A DNA stretch of 64,000 nucleotides from assembly GCF_004833285.1 (NCBI RefSeq), contig NZ_STFG01000008.1, forward strand, positions 62,001-126,000, written 5' to 3'. The notes beneath the pieces are model-generated. The model was not told the origin of the DNA. It worked only from the letters and a program-made list of their open reading frames with translations, and did no database searches. Positions 29,818-38,756 of the stretch are shown here, piece by piece; the first letter of the stretch is position 1, and each line of letters begins with the position of its first letter. The position numbers were made by a program, and so were the translations under genes. The DNA is from Lampropedia puyangensis (GTDB taxonomy: Bacteria > Pseudomonadota > Gammaproteobacteria > Burkholderiales > Burkholderiaceae_C).

Positions 29818-30345
29818 TCAAGCACCTCCAGCGTAGCTCTCTAGGCCAATGCGCACAACCACGGCCACCTCTTGACCAACCGCCTCGCGGAATTCCCACT
29901 CTGCCTGCGCAACAGAGCGCTTAAACGCCTGAAGCCACAACAGGCCATCCTGGGTAAATACCACCCGGATGGCACGCCGATCCAAGGGATCTGGCTCTCG
30001 TTGCACCAGTCCCCACGCTTCACATTGCCCCACCAAATCAGCCATGGCCTGCTTGCTCATGCCCGCCCGATGTGCCAAGGTCACAAGGCGATCGCCACGC
30101 AATGACAAGTGCCTGGTGATGTGAATATGCGCCGCCGTGACTTTGTTGCGTGCAGCCAAATTCGACAACGCCAATGGGACATCAACGTCATGCGCCATCA
30201 AGTGCAGCACACGCTCATCAAAACAACGCATGGCATGGCCAAGCAGTCGCCCGAGATGAGTTTGACGCCAAATATCGTCAGCAGGGGTTGCGCCACTTAC
30301 TGCAGCAGGTTCCTCCCAAGGAACCGGAATCAGATGTTCTTGCAT
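29818..30345 (-). CDS. MarR family transcriptional regulator
   Basis: A 175-residue protein with a MarR winged helix-turn-helix: ITRHLSLRGDRLVTLAHRAGMSKQAMADLVGQ (in parts) for the recognition region and REPDPLDRRAIRVVFTQDG for the wing with its DxRxxR signature. The start at 30345 was preferred to 30390, which would run through the palindrome of the promoter. MarR proteins usually repress their own gene and a neighbour and release DNA when they bind a small aromatic or oxidant. The perfect palindrome at 30382-30404 is a likely target. The nearest genes, mntP and recA, are unlikely targets, so the regulon is open. Confidence 0.85.
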   Translation of the reverse strand: MQEHLIPVPWEEPAAVSGATPADDIWRQTHLGRLLGHAMRCFDERVLHLMAHDVDVPLALSNLAARNKVTAAHIHITRHLSLRGDRLVTLAHRAGMSKQAMADLVGQCEAWGLVQREPDPLDRRAIRVVFTQDGLLWLQAFKRSVAQAEWEFREAVGQEVAVVVRIGLESYAGGA

Positions 30346-30381
30346 GGTCGCTATCTTAAAAAAGAAAATAGAAACCCGCCA

Positions 30382-30404
30382 TATAGTCAACCAAACTGAC
30401 TATA
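30382..30404. promoter_or_regulatory. Perfect palindrome, candidate MarR operator
   Basis: TATAGTCA (30382-30389) and TGACTATA (30397-30404) are perfect inverted arms around ACCAAAC. On the minus strand the site lies 37 bases before the marR start and includes TATAGT, a possible -10 hexamer. The 8-7-8 layout suits a dimeric winged-helix repressor. The AT-rich tract on its right lies in front of recA. Confidence 0.7.
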
Positions 30405-30542
30405 AAAATATATTTTTAAAAAATATAAGGCATTACACTTCTCTCCATCGCAGTGCAAATAGCCCAGCACCCATTGCTGGCCAATACCTCAAAAACCATT
30501 GACCCGATGGCCACCTCATCGCCCATCACAAGGAGTAAGACC

Positions 30543-31610
30543 ATGAATGCAACCGTCGCCAACAGCGAAAAAGCCAAAGCCTTGCAAGCAGCATTGGCAC
30601 AAATTGAAAAACAATTTGGCAAAGGCACCATCATGCGCTTGGGTGAAGACGAAGTCGCTCAGGACATTCAAGTGGTCTCGACAGGTTCTCTGGGGCTGGA
30701 TGTGGCCTTGGGTGTCGGCGGCCTGCCCCGTGGACGCGTGGTTGAAATCTATGGCCCAGAATCTTCAGGCAAAACAACACTGACATTGCAAGTGATTGCT
30801 GAAATGCAAAAATTGGGTGGCACATGCGCATTCGTTGATGCGGAGCATGCCCTCGATGTGCAATATGCCGGCAAACTCGGCGTAGATGTCAAAGAGCTGC
30901 TGATCTCCCAACCCGACACGGGCGAACAAGCACTCGAAGTGGTGGACAGCCTGGTTCGTTCAGGCGCAGTTGATTTGGTGGTCATTGACTCAGTGGCGGC
31001 ATTAACCCCCAAGGCTGAAATTGAAGGCGACATGGGTGACTCTTTGCCAGGCCTTCAAGCACGTTTGATGAGCCAGGCTTTGCGCAAATTGACTGCCACG
31101 ATCAAGAAAACCAACTGCATGGTCATCTTCATCAACCAAATCCGTATGAAGATTGGTGTGATGTTTGGCAGCCCTGAAACCACCACAGGCGGCAATGCGC
31201 TGAAGTTCTATGCATCGGTGCGACTGGACATCCGTCGCACAGGCTCTATCAAAAAAGGCGACGAAGTCATCGGCAACGAAACCAAAGTCAAGGTTGTCAA
31301 AAACAAAGTCTCGCCTCCTTTCAAGACAGCGCAGTTCGACATCATGTTCGGCAGCGGTATCTCGCGCGAGGGAGAAATCATCGACATGGGTGTCGCAGGG
31401 CGCATCGTGGAAAAGGCTGGTGCCTGGTACTCCTACGGTGGTGAAAAAATTGGACAAGGCCGTGATAACGCCAAGGAATTTCTCAAGGAGAATCCAGAGT
31501 TGGCGCGCGAAATTGAGAACAAGGTTCGTGAAAATCTAGGCGTCGTCGCCACAGCGATCACCGAACTGCCTGACGGCGTCGACGAAGACGGCGTTTTGTT
31601 GGATGAGTAA
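30543..31610 (+). CDS. recA: Recombinase RecA
   Basis: The 355-residue ATPase of homologous recombination and SOS induction. It has the Walker A motif [14 protein letters not shown], the Walker B region [15 protein letters not shown], the L1 and L2 DNA-binding loops ([15 protein letters not shown] and [20 protein letters not shown]) and an acidic C-terminal tail ([12 protein letters not shown]). The start at 30543 has AAGGAG a few bases upstream. Its stop overlaps the recX start (TAATG), the usual coupling. I find no CTGT-N8-ACAG LexA box in the 197 bases upstream. Confidence 0.98.
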   Translation: MNATVANSEKAKALQAALAQIEKQFGKGTIMRLGEDEVAQDIQVVSTGSLGLDVALGVGGLPRGRVVEIYGPESSGKTTLTLQVIAEMQKLGGTCAFVDAEHALDVQYAGKLGVDVKELLISQPDTGEQALEVVDSLVRSGAVDLVVIDSVAALTPKAEIEGDMGDSLPGLQARLMSQALRKLTATIKKTNCMVIFINQIRMKIGVMFGSPETTTGGNALKFYASVRLDIRRTGSIKKGDEVIGNETKVKVVKNKVSPPFKTAQFDIMFGSGISREGEIIDMGVAGRIVEKAGAWYSYGGEKIGQGRDNAKEFLKENPELAREIENKVRENLGVVATAITELPDGVDEDGVLLDE

Positions 31611-32224
31611 TGGTGCGCACGCCTAAAACATGGGCCCCAGGTGGGCCCATTCCCCTGTCAGATTTCCTCAATGACCATCAACCTGAGGAAAGTCCGACTC
31701 TGCAAGCATCAATCTCAGAAAATACCGCGCTACCACCCAAAGCAAACACCCCTAATCCCCGCAAAGAGCCCTCACTGGCAGCACGTGCGCTGCGCACGCT
31801 CTCACGCAGGGAATACACAAGAGTGGAGCTTCAGCGCAAGCTTCGCGTGTGGGCCGAGTCCCCTGAAGCACTGGAGCAAGTGCTAGATGCCATGCAATCC
31901 AAAGGTTTTCTCAGTGATGCGCGTGCTGCGGAATCCATGGCCAGGCAAAAATCAGCCCGACTCGGCACCGCTCGTATTCAACAAGCGCTTATAGCAAAAG
32001 GCGTCAGCAAAGAACTGGTTGACGCAACAATTGCCCCCTTACAAGAGAGTGAATGGCAGCGCGCTCAGGACCTGTGGGAATCAAAGTTCGGGCACCTCAC
32101 CGATGAACCGCTGGAGTGGCAAGAAAAGCAAAAAAGACAGGCCAAACAAATCCGCTTCATGACCAGTCGAGGCTTCTCCTTAGAAATCATTCGGAAGCTT
32201 ATGAAAAATAAGGCGCAAGAATAG
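31610..32224 (+). CDS. recX: Regulatory protein RecX
   Basis: The 204-residue all-helical protein inhibits RecA filament growth. After a low-complexity N-terminal 50 residues come the RecX three-helix repeats: LAARALRTLSRREYTRVELQ and RKLRVWAESPEALEQVLDAM, then GFLSDARAAESMARQKSARLG, and IQQALIAKGVSKELVDATI near the C-terminus. FMTSRGFSLEIIRKLMK ends the last repeat. Its ATG shares a base with the recA stop codon, so translation is coupled. The N-terminal extension is longer than in E. coli RecX (166 residues). Confidence 0.93.
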   Translation: MVRTPKTWAPGGPIPLSDFLNDHQPEESPTLQASISENTALPPKANTPNPRKEPSLAARALRTLSRREYTRVELQRKLRVWAESPEALEQVLDAMQSKGFLSDARAAESMARQKSARLGTARIQQALIAKGVSKELVDATIAPLQESEWQRAQDLWESKFGHLTDEPLEWQEKQKRQAKQIRFMTSRGFSLEIIRKLMKNKAQE

Positions 32225-32510
32225 TCCACCTGGCGCTACAGAGGCCTATACAGTTCTTTGTAAACATGTGAGAATTCGAGCCGTTCTCGTTCATGTTCTT
32301 TCACAATCATCGTTTATCGAATCAAGCCTGCGCATTCAAGCCAAACCGCCGGGTAGATAGACAGATTATTCTGCCCCCCAAGCCAATCAAAGTGCGTGGT
32401 CTACGACTTTGCATGCGATCTTCACTGCTCACCCAAGCTGACTGCCACATTCGCCCGCGCTAGCACCTGCACGCGGCTTCCATGACAATCTACTGATTCC
32501 GTTCAATCCT

Positions 32511-32996
32511 ATGCCGTGGAAAGCGACCATTACCAGTGCCCTGCGATCATTGCTGCAACGCTCCAGCAACACAGCCAAACCTGTGGCCTTCATTGACCAT
32601 GATGGCAGCGTCGTTCCCCCACAGGGCCAAGACAGCACGCTGACCAATGACCGCTGGCAAACCTGTAAAGCCCAAGTTCGCAGTTTATTGGCTGAAGCCA
32701 TGGTGCGCGCCGGAGCCATGACCAACCAATACAAGGTATGGATCAACCCGGTGAACAACCAAGTTGATACCGTCTCGGTCATGATTCGCTTAGACCCTTC
32801 ACTGTCCTTGAATGAAGAGCCCCAGATTCAAGTCGAAGAATTCTTGATCGAGCACGCCAAAGAAAAGCACCAAATCGATATTTGCGACATCCATTGGCTC
32901 AGTGATACACGCACGATGCGCCAAAGCAAAAAGAAACGCTCTGTAGACTATCGCCTGGATATTCCTCTGCCATCCAGACCGCATACCGAAAAATAG
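32511..32996 (+). CDS. Hypothetical protein, 161 residues
   Basis: I do not recognise a family. The product is soluble, with a basic N-terminus (MPWKATITSALRSLLQRSS), a mixed helical part around 45-70 (DRWQTCKAQVRSLLAEAMVR), an apparent beta strand pair (YKVWINPVNNQVDTVSVMIR) and a basic C-terminus (RQSKKKRSVDYRLDIPLP). No signal peptide or membrane segment is visible. Codon use matches its neighbours. It follows recX by 286 bases, in which I find nothing distinctive, and converges on rep. Confidence 0.6.
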   Translation: MPWKATITSALRSLLQRSSNTAKPVAFIDHDGSVVPPQGQDSTLTNDRWQTCKAQVRSLLAEAMVRAGAMTNQYKVWINPVNNQVDTVSVMIRLDPSLSLNEEPQIQVEEFLIEHAKEKHQIDICDIHWLSDTRTMRQSKKKRSVDYRLDIPLPSRPHTEK

Positions 32997-33034
32997 AGGG
33001 GCAAGGCGCAGGAATTGCGCCAAGAGATACGATT

Positions 33035-33057
33035 ACGGCACCGCAGCAAGGTGCCGT
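33035..33057. terminator. Perfect hairpin between convergent hypothetical gene and rep
   Basis: ACGGCACC (33035-33042) pairs with GGTGCCGT (33050-33057) across seven bases. It lies between two convergent stop codons and could end transcription from either side, but there is no T tract. Confidence 0.5.
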
Positions 33058-33069
33058 GCCAAACGCGCA

Positions 33070-35121
33070 TCAAGGCACGTTTTGTTGTTCGCTTTGAGCC
33101 GCTTTTTTCGCAAACTCTTCTCGCAAAGCACGTAACTTTGCCCGAGGATCTTCTCGCGCCGTTTCTGCAGCCAGATTCATTTCACCAATAAAACGGCTGG
33201 GCTTGCCTGCAACCCAATCACGGCCTTTTTTACGCCTGCGGGCCCAACTCACTGCGAGCGTGCGCTGCGCCCGTGTAATGCCCACATACATCAAACGGCG
33301 CTCTTCCTCAACACGGCTGGAATCCACTGGCGTCTCTTCACCCTGCTGGAATGGCAATATGCCCTCGTTCACGCCAGCCAGCACCACATGCGGCCACTCC
33401 AACCCTTTGGAGGCATGTAAGGTCGACAGCGTCACTACGTTCTGGTCTTTCTCCCGCTCGGTCAAGGTGGACAGCAATGCAATGGTTTGTGCCACTTCAA
33501 GCAGGCTTTTGGCCTCAGTGGCGATTCCCCCCGCCCCTTCCGAAGGGTCTACATCGCCACCCGCACGCTGGGCCATCCAGTCGCAAAACTCCAGCACGTT
33601 GCCCCAACGCGAGGACGCAATCGTGGGCGAATCAGAGTTATCGAGAAGGTAATTCTCGAAGTTAATTTCTTCCAACCAATCCGTCAGAAACTGACGCGCT
33701 GCTTCGCGACCAATCGCGTGGCTGGCCCGGTACTGCAAATCGTTAAGCAAACGGCCAAACTCATTAAGGCCGCCCAAAGCCCTGGCATTCAGACGCGTGG
33801 GCAACATGGGGCTGAACAGCGCTGCAAACAGGCTGGTTTTCATCTGCCCAGAAAAATCGCCCAGCTGTGCCAGGGTTTGGTGACCAATTCCTCTGCGCGG
33901 TGCAGCCACAGCACGCAAGAATGCCGGGTCATCGTCTTCATTGCTCCACAAACGAAACCAGGCACACAAATCCTTGATTTCAGAGCGATCAAAAAAACTG
34001 GTTCCACCCGAGACTTTGTACGGAATTTGCGCCTTGCGCAGCGCTTTTTCCAACGGTTTGGCTTGGTGGTTAGCACGGTAGAGAATGGCAAAGTCACGCC
34101 ACTCTGGCATCGGATTGCCTGCACGCAAAGACATCAACCGTGCCACAACCCGCTCAGCTTCGTGGTCCTCAGAATCGCAATCCAAGATACGCACTGGCTC
34201 GCCCTCCCCCAACTCGGAATACAGCGTTTTGGGAAACAGTTTGGGATTGGGGCCAATCACATTGTTGGCTGCACGCAAAATCGCGCTGGTGGAACGGTAA
34301 TTCTGTTCAAGCTTGATAATGCGCAACTGCGGAAAATCGACCGGCAGCTTCTTCAGATTGTCCAAAGTGGCGCCGCGCCATCCATAGATGGACTGGTCAT
34401 CGTCCCCCACTGCAGTGAAATGGCCACGCTCGCCCACCAGCAGTTTGAGCAATTCATACTGCGTGGCATTGGTGTCTTGGTACTCGTCCACCAGCACATG
34501 TCCCAAGCGGGTTTGCCACTTCTCACGGACCTCATCATGGTGGCGCAACAACTGCAACGGCAGACCTACCAAATCGTCAAAATCCACACTTTGGTAAGCC
34601 GTCAACCGCTCTTCGTAGCGCGCCATCACCAAAGCTGCAACCTTCTCCACATCCCCTTGGGCGACTTTCAATGCATCGTCTGCGCTCAAGCCTTCATTCT
34701 TCCAACGGCTGATCGTCCACTGCCATTGCCGTGCCAATGCACTATCGGTGGTGCCGCCACATTCTTTGATGATGGATAGCACATCGTCGCTGTCCAAGAT
34801 ACTGAATTTTTCTTTCAGCCCAAGCACCTGGCCATCTTCACGCACCATGCGCACTCCCAACGAGTGGAAAGTACAAATAATGACTTCCTTGACGGCCTTG
34901 CCCCCAATCAGGCTTTTGGCACGCTCACGCATTTCAGCAGCAGCCTTGTTGGTAAACGTAATGGCTGCGATACGCCCTGGCTGCAGGCCTTTTTCAATCA
35001 AATGGGCGATCTTCTGGGTGATCACCCGCGTCTTGCCCGACCCTGCACCTGCCAACACCAACGAAGGGCCGCTGATATGGTGAACGGCTTGTGTTTGCGC
35101 AAGATTGAGACCAACTGACAT
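33070..35121 (-). CDS. rep: ATP-dependent DNA helicase Rep
   Basis: A 683-residue superfamily 1A 3'-to-5' helicase. It shows Walker A AGAGSGKTRVITQKI, motif Ia ITFTNKAAAEM, motif II DEYQDTNATQYELL, motif III VGDDDQSIYGWRGA, motif IV RIIKLEQNYRST, motif V LSTLHASKGLEWPHV and motif VI EERRLMYVGITRAQ. Length and motif spacing suit Rep better than UvrD (over 700 residues), and the first residues (MSVGLNLAQTQAVHHISGPSLV) are Rep-like. It helps replication forks pass protein blocks and acts with restart proteins. It is alone on this strand. Confidence 0.93.
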   Translation of the reverse strand: MSVGLNLAQTQAVHHISGPSLVLAGAGSGKTRVITQKIAHLIEKGLQPGRIAAITFTNKAAAEMRERAKSLIGGKAVKEVIICTFHSLGVRMVREDGQVLGLKEKFSILDSDDVLSIIKECGGTTDSALARQWQWTISRWKNEGLSADDALKVAQGDVEKVAALVMARYEERLTAYQSVDFDDLVGLPLQLLRHHDEVREKWQTRLGHVLVDEYQDTNATQYELLKLLVGERGHFTAVGDDDQSIYGWRGATLDNLKKLPVDFPQLRIIKLEQNYRSTSAILRAANNVIGPNPKLFPKTLYSELGEGEPVRILDCDSEDHEAERVVARLMSLRAGNPMPEWRDFAILYRANHQAKPLEKALRKAQIPYKVSGGTSFFDRSEIKDLCAWFRLWSNEDDDPAFLRAVAAPRRGIGHQTLAQLGDFSGQMKTSLFAALFSPMLPTRLNARALGGLNEFGRLLNDLQYRASHAIGREAARQFLTDWLEEINFENYLLDNSDSPTIASSRWGNVLEFCDWMAQRAGGDVDPSEGAGGIATEAKSLLEVAQTIALLSTLTEREKDQNVVTLSTLHASKGLEWPHVVLAGVNEGILPFQQGEETPVDSSRVEEERRLMYVGITRAQRTLAVSWARRRKKGRDWVAGKPSRFIGEMNLAAETAREDPRAKLRALREEFAKKAAQSEQQNVP

Positions 35122-35279
35122 ACGGGCAACGCCTTGAAAGAGAGACTAGGGAGCAAGGGCCGCCATGATAGCGACATCCTCCTGCCTATGAAGGATGGCA
35201 CGGTAGTTTCTGGGCACAGGAGCGGCACCAGCCAAACGATTCACCCAAGAACCAACAGACAAGCGCGCCAGCAGCGCGT

Positions 35280-36263
35280 TTACTTCAACCACCCCTTGCT
35301 GCGGAAATACATCATCGGGATCAAGGCGCTGGCTACCATCATGGCAATTGCAAAAGGGTAGCCGTATTTCCAGCTCAACTCAGGCATGAACTGGAAGTTC
35401 ATCCCATAGACGCTGGCAATCAAAGTGGGAGGCAGCAACGCCACACTGGCCACCGAGAACAACTTGATGATCTTGCTCTGGTTGATGTTGATGAAACCGA
35501 CCGTGGCATCCATCAAGAAGTTGATCTTGTCGAACAAGAATGCGGTGTGGCTGTCAAGGGACTCAATGTCACGCAAAATTTGCCGGGCATCTTCAAACTG
35601 TTCAGCACTCAAGATTTTGCTGCGCATCAAGAAGCTGACAGCGCGACGCGTATCCATCATGTTGCGGCGGATTTTGCCGTTCAAATCCTCATAGCGGGCA
35701 ATGCTACCCAAAACTTCGCTGGCCTGCTCATCACTGAGAACGCCAGACAAAATCCCTTGGCTCGCTGAATCAAGCTCGTCATAAATCCATTCCAGCGAGT
35801 CAGCCGAATACTCTGCATCTGTATCAAACAGATTGAGCAGCACTTCTTTGCAATCTTCAATCAAGCCAGGAATGCGCCGCGCACGCAAACGGAACAGACG
35901 AAACACAGGCACATCGTCTTCACGAATCGAGAACAACACGTTGTGGCTGCGCAAATTGGGGTTCTGCAAATTCATGATGAAAGCCACGCGCACATAGCGC
36001 GGTTTTTCATCATCAATCAAAAAGTCGCTGCGAATGTGCAGCTCGCCATTGTCTTCCTCGTAAAAACGCGCAGACTCCTCAATGTCATCATCCACCGCAT
36101 CGTCTGGAATCAATAAGGAAAAATGCTGCTTGACCCAGAATTTTTCTTCTTCTGTGGGCGACTCCATATCAACCCAGACAGGCTGAACCTGGGCCAGATC
36201 GTGCAACGTTTCGATGTCTTTTTGTACAAGGCGGCCGTTGACCAGAATGAACACGTTCAGCAT
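35280..36263 (-). CDS. corA: CorA family magnesium/cobalt channel
   Basis: The 327-residue protein has a large soluble N-terminal part and two C-terminal membrane helices. The first ends in the signature YGMNFQFMPEL (GMN) that forms the selectivity loop; the last helix leads to a basic tail (FRSKGWLK). CorA carries Mg2+, and also Co2+ and Ni2+, inward. Start 36263 (MLNVFILVNGRL) was chosen because it matches the family N-terminus; the frame opens six codons earlier. The upstream region holds a hairpin that could form a structured leader (36342-36370). Confidence 0.93.
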   Translation of the reverse strand: MLNVFILVNGRLVQKDIETLHDLAQVQPVWVDMESPTEEEKFWVKQHFSLLIPDDAVDDDIEESARFYEEDNGELHIRSDFLIDDEKPRYVRVAFIMNLQNPNLRSHNVLFSIREDDVPVFRLFRLRARRIPGLIEDCKEVLLNLFDTDAEYSADSLEWIYDELDSASQGILSGVLSDEQASEVLGSIARYEDLNGKIRRNMMDTRRAVSFLMRSKILSAEQFEDARQILRDIESLDSHTAFLFDKINFLMDATVGFININQSKIIKLFSVASVALLPPTLIASVYGMNFQFMPELSWKYGYPFAIAMMVASALIPMMYFRSKGWLK

Positions 36264-36644
36264 GCGACATGCTCCCTTCAATTGTGCGCAAGGTGATAAA
36301 AGCGGGGAATGGGGGTGCTTTCAGCCCTCAGCCACACCGCTCTTTCAGGGAGCTCGCCAAGGCCTGAAAGCTACCAACTCGGAATGGCTTCCACTGGGTA
36401 GGACTTTCAATAAAAATTAGAACACAGCACCAAGCTGCTGCTCACTATCGCTGCAACAACCACAACGCCACAGCAATAGGGGCGGATTATCGCACTGGAT
36501 TGCTCAAGCTGCGGGCAACATCCCTATGCATCAGTGGCAAGGAAACAAAAGCTGTCTTTTATTCCTCAATCACAGCGCTATCACCTGCCATTAAGAACAC
36601 AACCACCCAATACATGCCGACTGATTAAAACCGTTGCGAAATAC
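36264..36644. other. 381-base region upstream of corA
   Basis: No gene of recognisable family lies here. On the minus strand it is the corA leader. CTTTCAGG (36342-36349) pairs with CCTGAAAG (36363-36370) around a GC-rich 13-base loop, and a third TTTCAG copy is at 36319. I cannot assign it to a known Mg2+ sensor class. The rest shows no distinct structure. Confidence 0.45.
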
Positions 36645-37457
36645 TTACACAGGAGAGGCCAACAACACCATCACACGCTGCAAATCTGCCCAAGCCTGTC
36701 GCTTGGCATGCGTAGCACGCAGCAAATAAGCAGGGCTATAGGTCACTACGGTAGGCACACCATGCACAGAATGGACCTCTTGTCGCAAGGCACCCAGAGG
36801 CTGCGTTTGATTCAAGCAATGTTGGGCTGCGTCCCGCCCCATGGCCAGCACCACCCGAAAAGCGCCAGAAATCAACATCGCTTGCGGTGTCAAAGGCGGT
36901 GTTGCATTAGACGCTACGTCTTCCGTTGCGGCCTGTTTTTGTGCCCAGCTCACCCATACGGAGCTGCTCTGCGAGAGCCCCATGGCCCGTACCATGTTTT
37001 CCAACAACTGCCGCGCAGCAGGCTCGGTATCGCCCAGCACCAGCAAATCATCAACCAGCAGCAATACACCTGGTGTATCAGTCTTTTCTGCTTGCGCATT
37101 CCAACGCGCAGGCGCAGTCCACACCATGGAGGTTGCCGCTGACCGTGCCTGGCCCAACACCACCTCAGGCACGGCATTGCGAAGTTTGGCCTCGCGTGCT
37201 GGCTGGGTGTGCTCTTGCGCTGGCTGTGCCACTGGTGGCTGCGCCTTTGACGCAGCGCTTTCTGCAAGCGGTTGTGTAGGCGCCACCGCCGGGTGTATCG
37301 CTTGCACGCGCAGATTCTGTTCTGCCAACATCTGTTGTGGTGCAACAAAGCCCTTTTCTGCGATGACTGGAGGCGCTTTAGCCCACCACAACTCCACCCC
37401 CATGGCTTTAAGCATGGCAAGGCGTCTGGAATCCATTGACTGCGACAACGTCTGCAT
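36645..37457 (-). CDS. Uracil-DNA-glycosylase-superfamily protein, probably catalytically degenerate
   Basis: The 270-residue product starts with the helix MDSRRLAMLKAMGVELWW, common to betaproteobacterial family-4-like uracil-DNA glycosylases. It ends with the family's C-terminal pattern (VVLAMGRDAAQHCLNQ, PLGALRQEVH, VVTYSPAYLLR, KRQAWADLQ). Key residues differ: the usual TYHPAYLL has Ser in place of His, the GE-PG active-site motif is missing at LVDDLLVLGDTEPAARQLL, and there is only one Cys in the protein, so the four ligands of the 4Fe-4S cluster are gone. A Pro/Ala-rich linker covers 55-110. It lies 179 bases downstream of rimI on the same strand, the usual neighbour in this group. Confidence 0.7.
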   Translation of the reverse strand: MQTLSQSMDSRRLAMLKAMGVELWWAKAPPVIAEKGFVAPQQMLAEQNLRVQAIHPAVAPTQPLAESAASKAQPPVAQPAQEHTQPAREAKLRNAVPEVVLGQARSAATSMVWTAPARWNAQAEKTDTPGVLLLVDDLLVLGDTEPAARQLLENMVRAMGLSQSSSVWVSWAQKQAATEDVASNATPPLTPQAMLISGAFRVVLAMGRDAAQHCLNQTQPLGALRQEVHSVHGVPTVVTYSPAYLLRATHAKRQAWADLQRVMVLLASPV

Positions 37458-37636
37458 TGGGCAAAGATGATAAGAGGAGGACAGTGAAGAACGTGTTTAC
37501 GTTCTGAGAACAAGCAGTGCCAGAACGCACTGCCAGCATCATTGTAAAAGCATGGCCATTCAATCCGGGGCGGGCATTGGAACGTGTTGACACCACCCGC
37601 GCACCGATGCGCGAAAACACCGTGGCCAACTGCGCA

Positions 37637-38146
37637 TCACAGTGCTTGCGCCTGCAACACCTTTCGCATCACCACCGCATGTTCTTTCTGTTGTGCATTC
37701 AAGGGGTAATAGTCTTTACGAATGGCCACTTGTTCATAGCCCATCTTGCGATAAAGCCCTTGGGCATTGGTATTGCTTTGACGAACTTCCAGCCAAATCT
37801 GCTGTGCCCCGTGCTGCACAGCCCATACATCGAGCACCTGCATCAGACATTGCCCAAAGCCCTTGCCTCGCAGGAGTGGATCCACCGTGATATTGAGCAA
37901 ATGCGCCTCTTCGAAACCAGCCATCGCGACCAAATAACCCAATAACCGCTGATCTTTAAGCAGCATGGGTAAATAAAAACCAGGCGTTTGCAAACTGTCG
38001 CGAAAATTGCCTTGGCTCCAGGGGTGGCTGTGGCTGGCTTGCTCCAGCACCATTACCTTCTCCAAATCGGCCGCCGACATGGCCTGCCAGCGCATGTGTT
38101 GGTGCGCATGCACGGCGTCACCACAAGGGTATTCGTTCACAGGCAT
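37637..38146 (-). CDS. rimI: Ribosomal-protein-S18-alanine N-acetyltransferase
   Basis: A 169-residue GNAT acetyltransferase with acetyl-CoA motif A (LLNITVDPLLRGKGFGQCLMQ, RGKGFG loop), motif B (ARQSNTNAQGLYRKMGYEQV in slightly altered form) and the RimI end RKDYYPLNAQQKEHAVVM. It acetylates the N-terminal Ala of ribosomal protein S18. The N-terminus may start at the internal Met (position 38095), giving 152 residues and usual family length. tsaB, often found before it, is missing: a DUF305 gene lies 17 bases upstream instead. Confidence 0.9.
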   Translation of the reverse strand: MPVNEYPCGDAVHAHQHMRWQAMSAADLEKVMVLEQASHSHPWSQGNFRDSLQTPGFYLPMLLKDQRLLGYLVAMAGFEEAHLLNITVDPLLRGKGFGQCLMQVLDVWAVQHGAQQIWLEVRQSNTNAQGLYRKMGYEQVAIRKDYYPLNAQQKEHAVVMRKVLQAQAL

Positions 38147-38163
38147 GGCGCGCTACTCATGCA

Positions 38164-38595
38164 TCAGTGGCCTGCATGTGCATCAGCCGCTTTATGCAGC
38201 GCACTGCCATCTGCAGACAACCCTTTTTCATGAAGCCAGGAAGTGAGCAGCGCGATCTCCGCCTCTTGCGCACGAATAACCTCTTCAGCTAGCTTGCGCA
38301 AAATGGCATCTTTTCCGTATTGCAGCTCAATGCGAGCCATCTCTACTGCGCCCACATGGTGGGCCAACATGCCTGCGGCAAACGCCACATCCGCATCGTC
38401 ATGGGCAATGCCACGCATCATGTCGTCGTGCATGCGCACCATTGATTGGTCGTAAGCACTACGCGCGGTATTGGCTGCTGGCACAGGCACATGTGCGGCA
38501 TGGTCCTGTGCCTTCGCCTCGTCTGCATGGGCGGCAAACACCGGCAACACGAGCATGCTTGCGATAGCCAGTGCAGCGCAAAAATTTCTCTTCAT
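38164..38595 (-). CDS. DUF305 family exported protein
   Basis: A 143-residue protein with a classic signal peptide (cleavage after AAHADE-like AAHA, near residue 24), a His-rich start of the mature part (DHAAHVPV), and the DUF305 core: YDQSMVRMHDDMMRG, AFAAGMLAHHVGAVEMARI and REL-type AEEVIRAQEAEIALLTSWL. The HH, His and Met residues of the core are potential metal ligands, and the family is often linked with copper. The tail is also His-rich (HKAADAHAGH). It is upstream of rimI and could be co-transcribed. Confidence 0.87.
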   Translation of the reverse strand: MKRNFCAALAIASMLVLPVFAAHADEAKAQDHAAHVPVPAANTARSAYDQSMVRMHDDMMRGIAHDDADVAFAAGMLAHHVGAVEMARIELQYGKDAILRKLAEEVIRAQEAEIALLTSWLHEKGLSADGSALHKAADAHAGH

Positions 38596-38756
38596 TGTTC
38601 ATTCTCCATCGGTCGTGAAGGGCCCGTATCGTACAAAACATCGTCTGTATCAGGTCAGACAATAGCCACACAATGGCGCAAACCACGGGCACAATCCACG
38701 CACATGGCCTTTTCTTATTGCCGTCTCTTTGCTTGAAATTCCCGCCACGCTCGCTC

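Noticed and set aside
30405-30542. Possible LexA box at CTGGCCAATACCTCAA
   Set aside because: The right half should be CAG but reads CAA and the flanks do not fit CTGT-N8-ACAG.
33487-34779. 430-codon open frame opposite rep
   Set aside because: It lies fully within rep on the other strand and has no domain or ribosome site.
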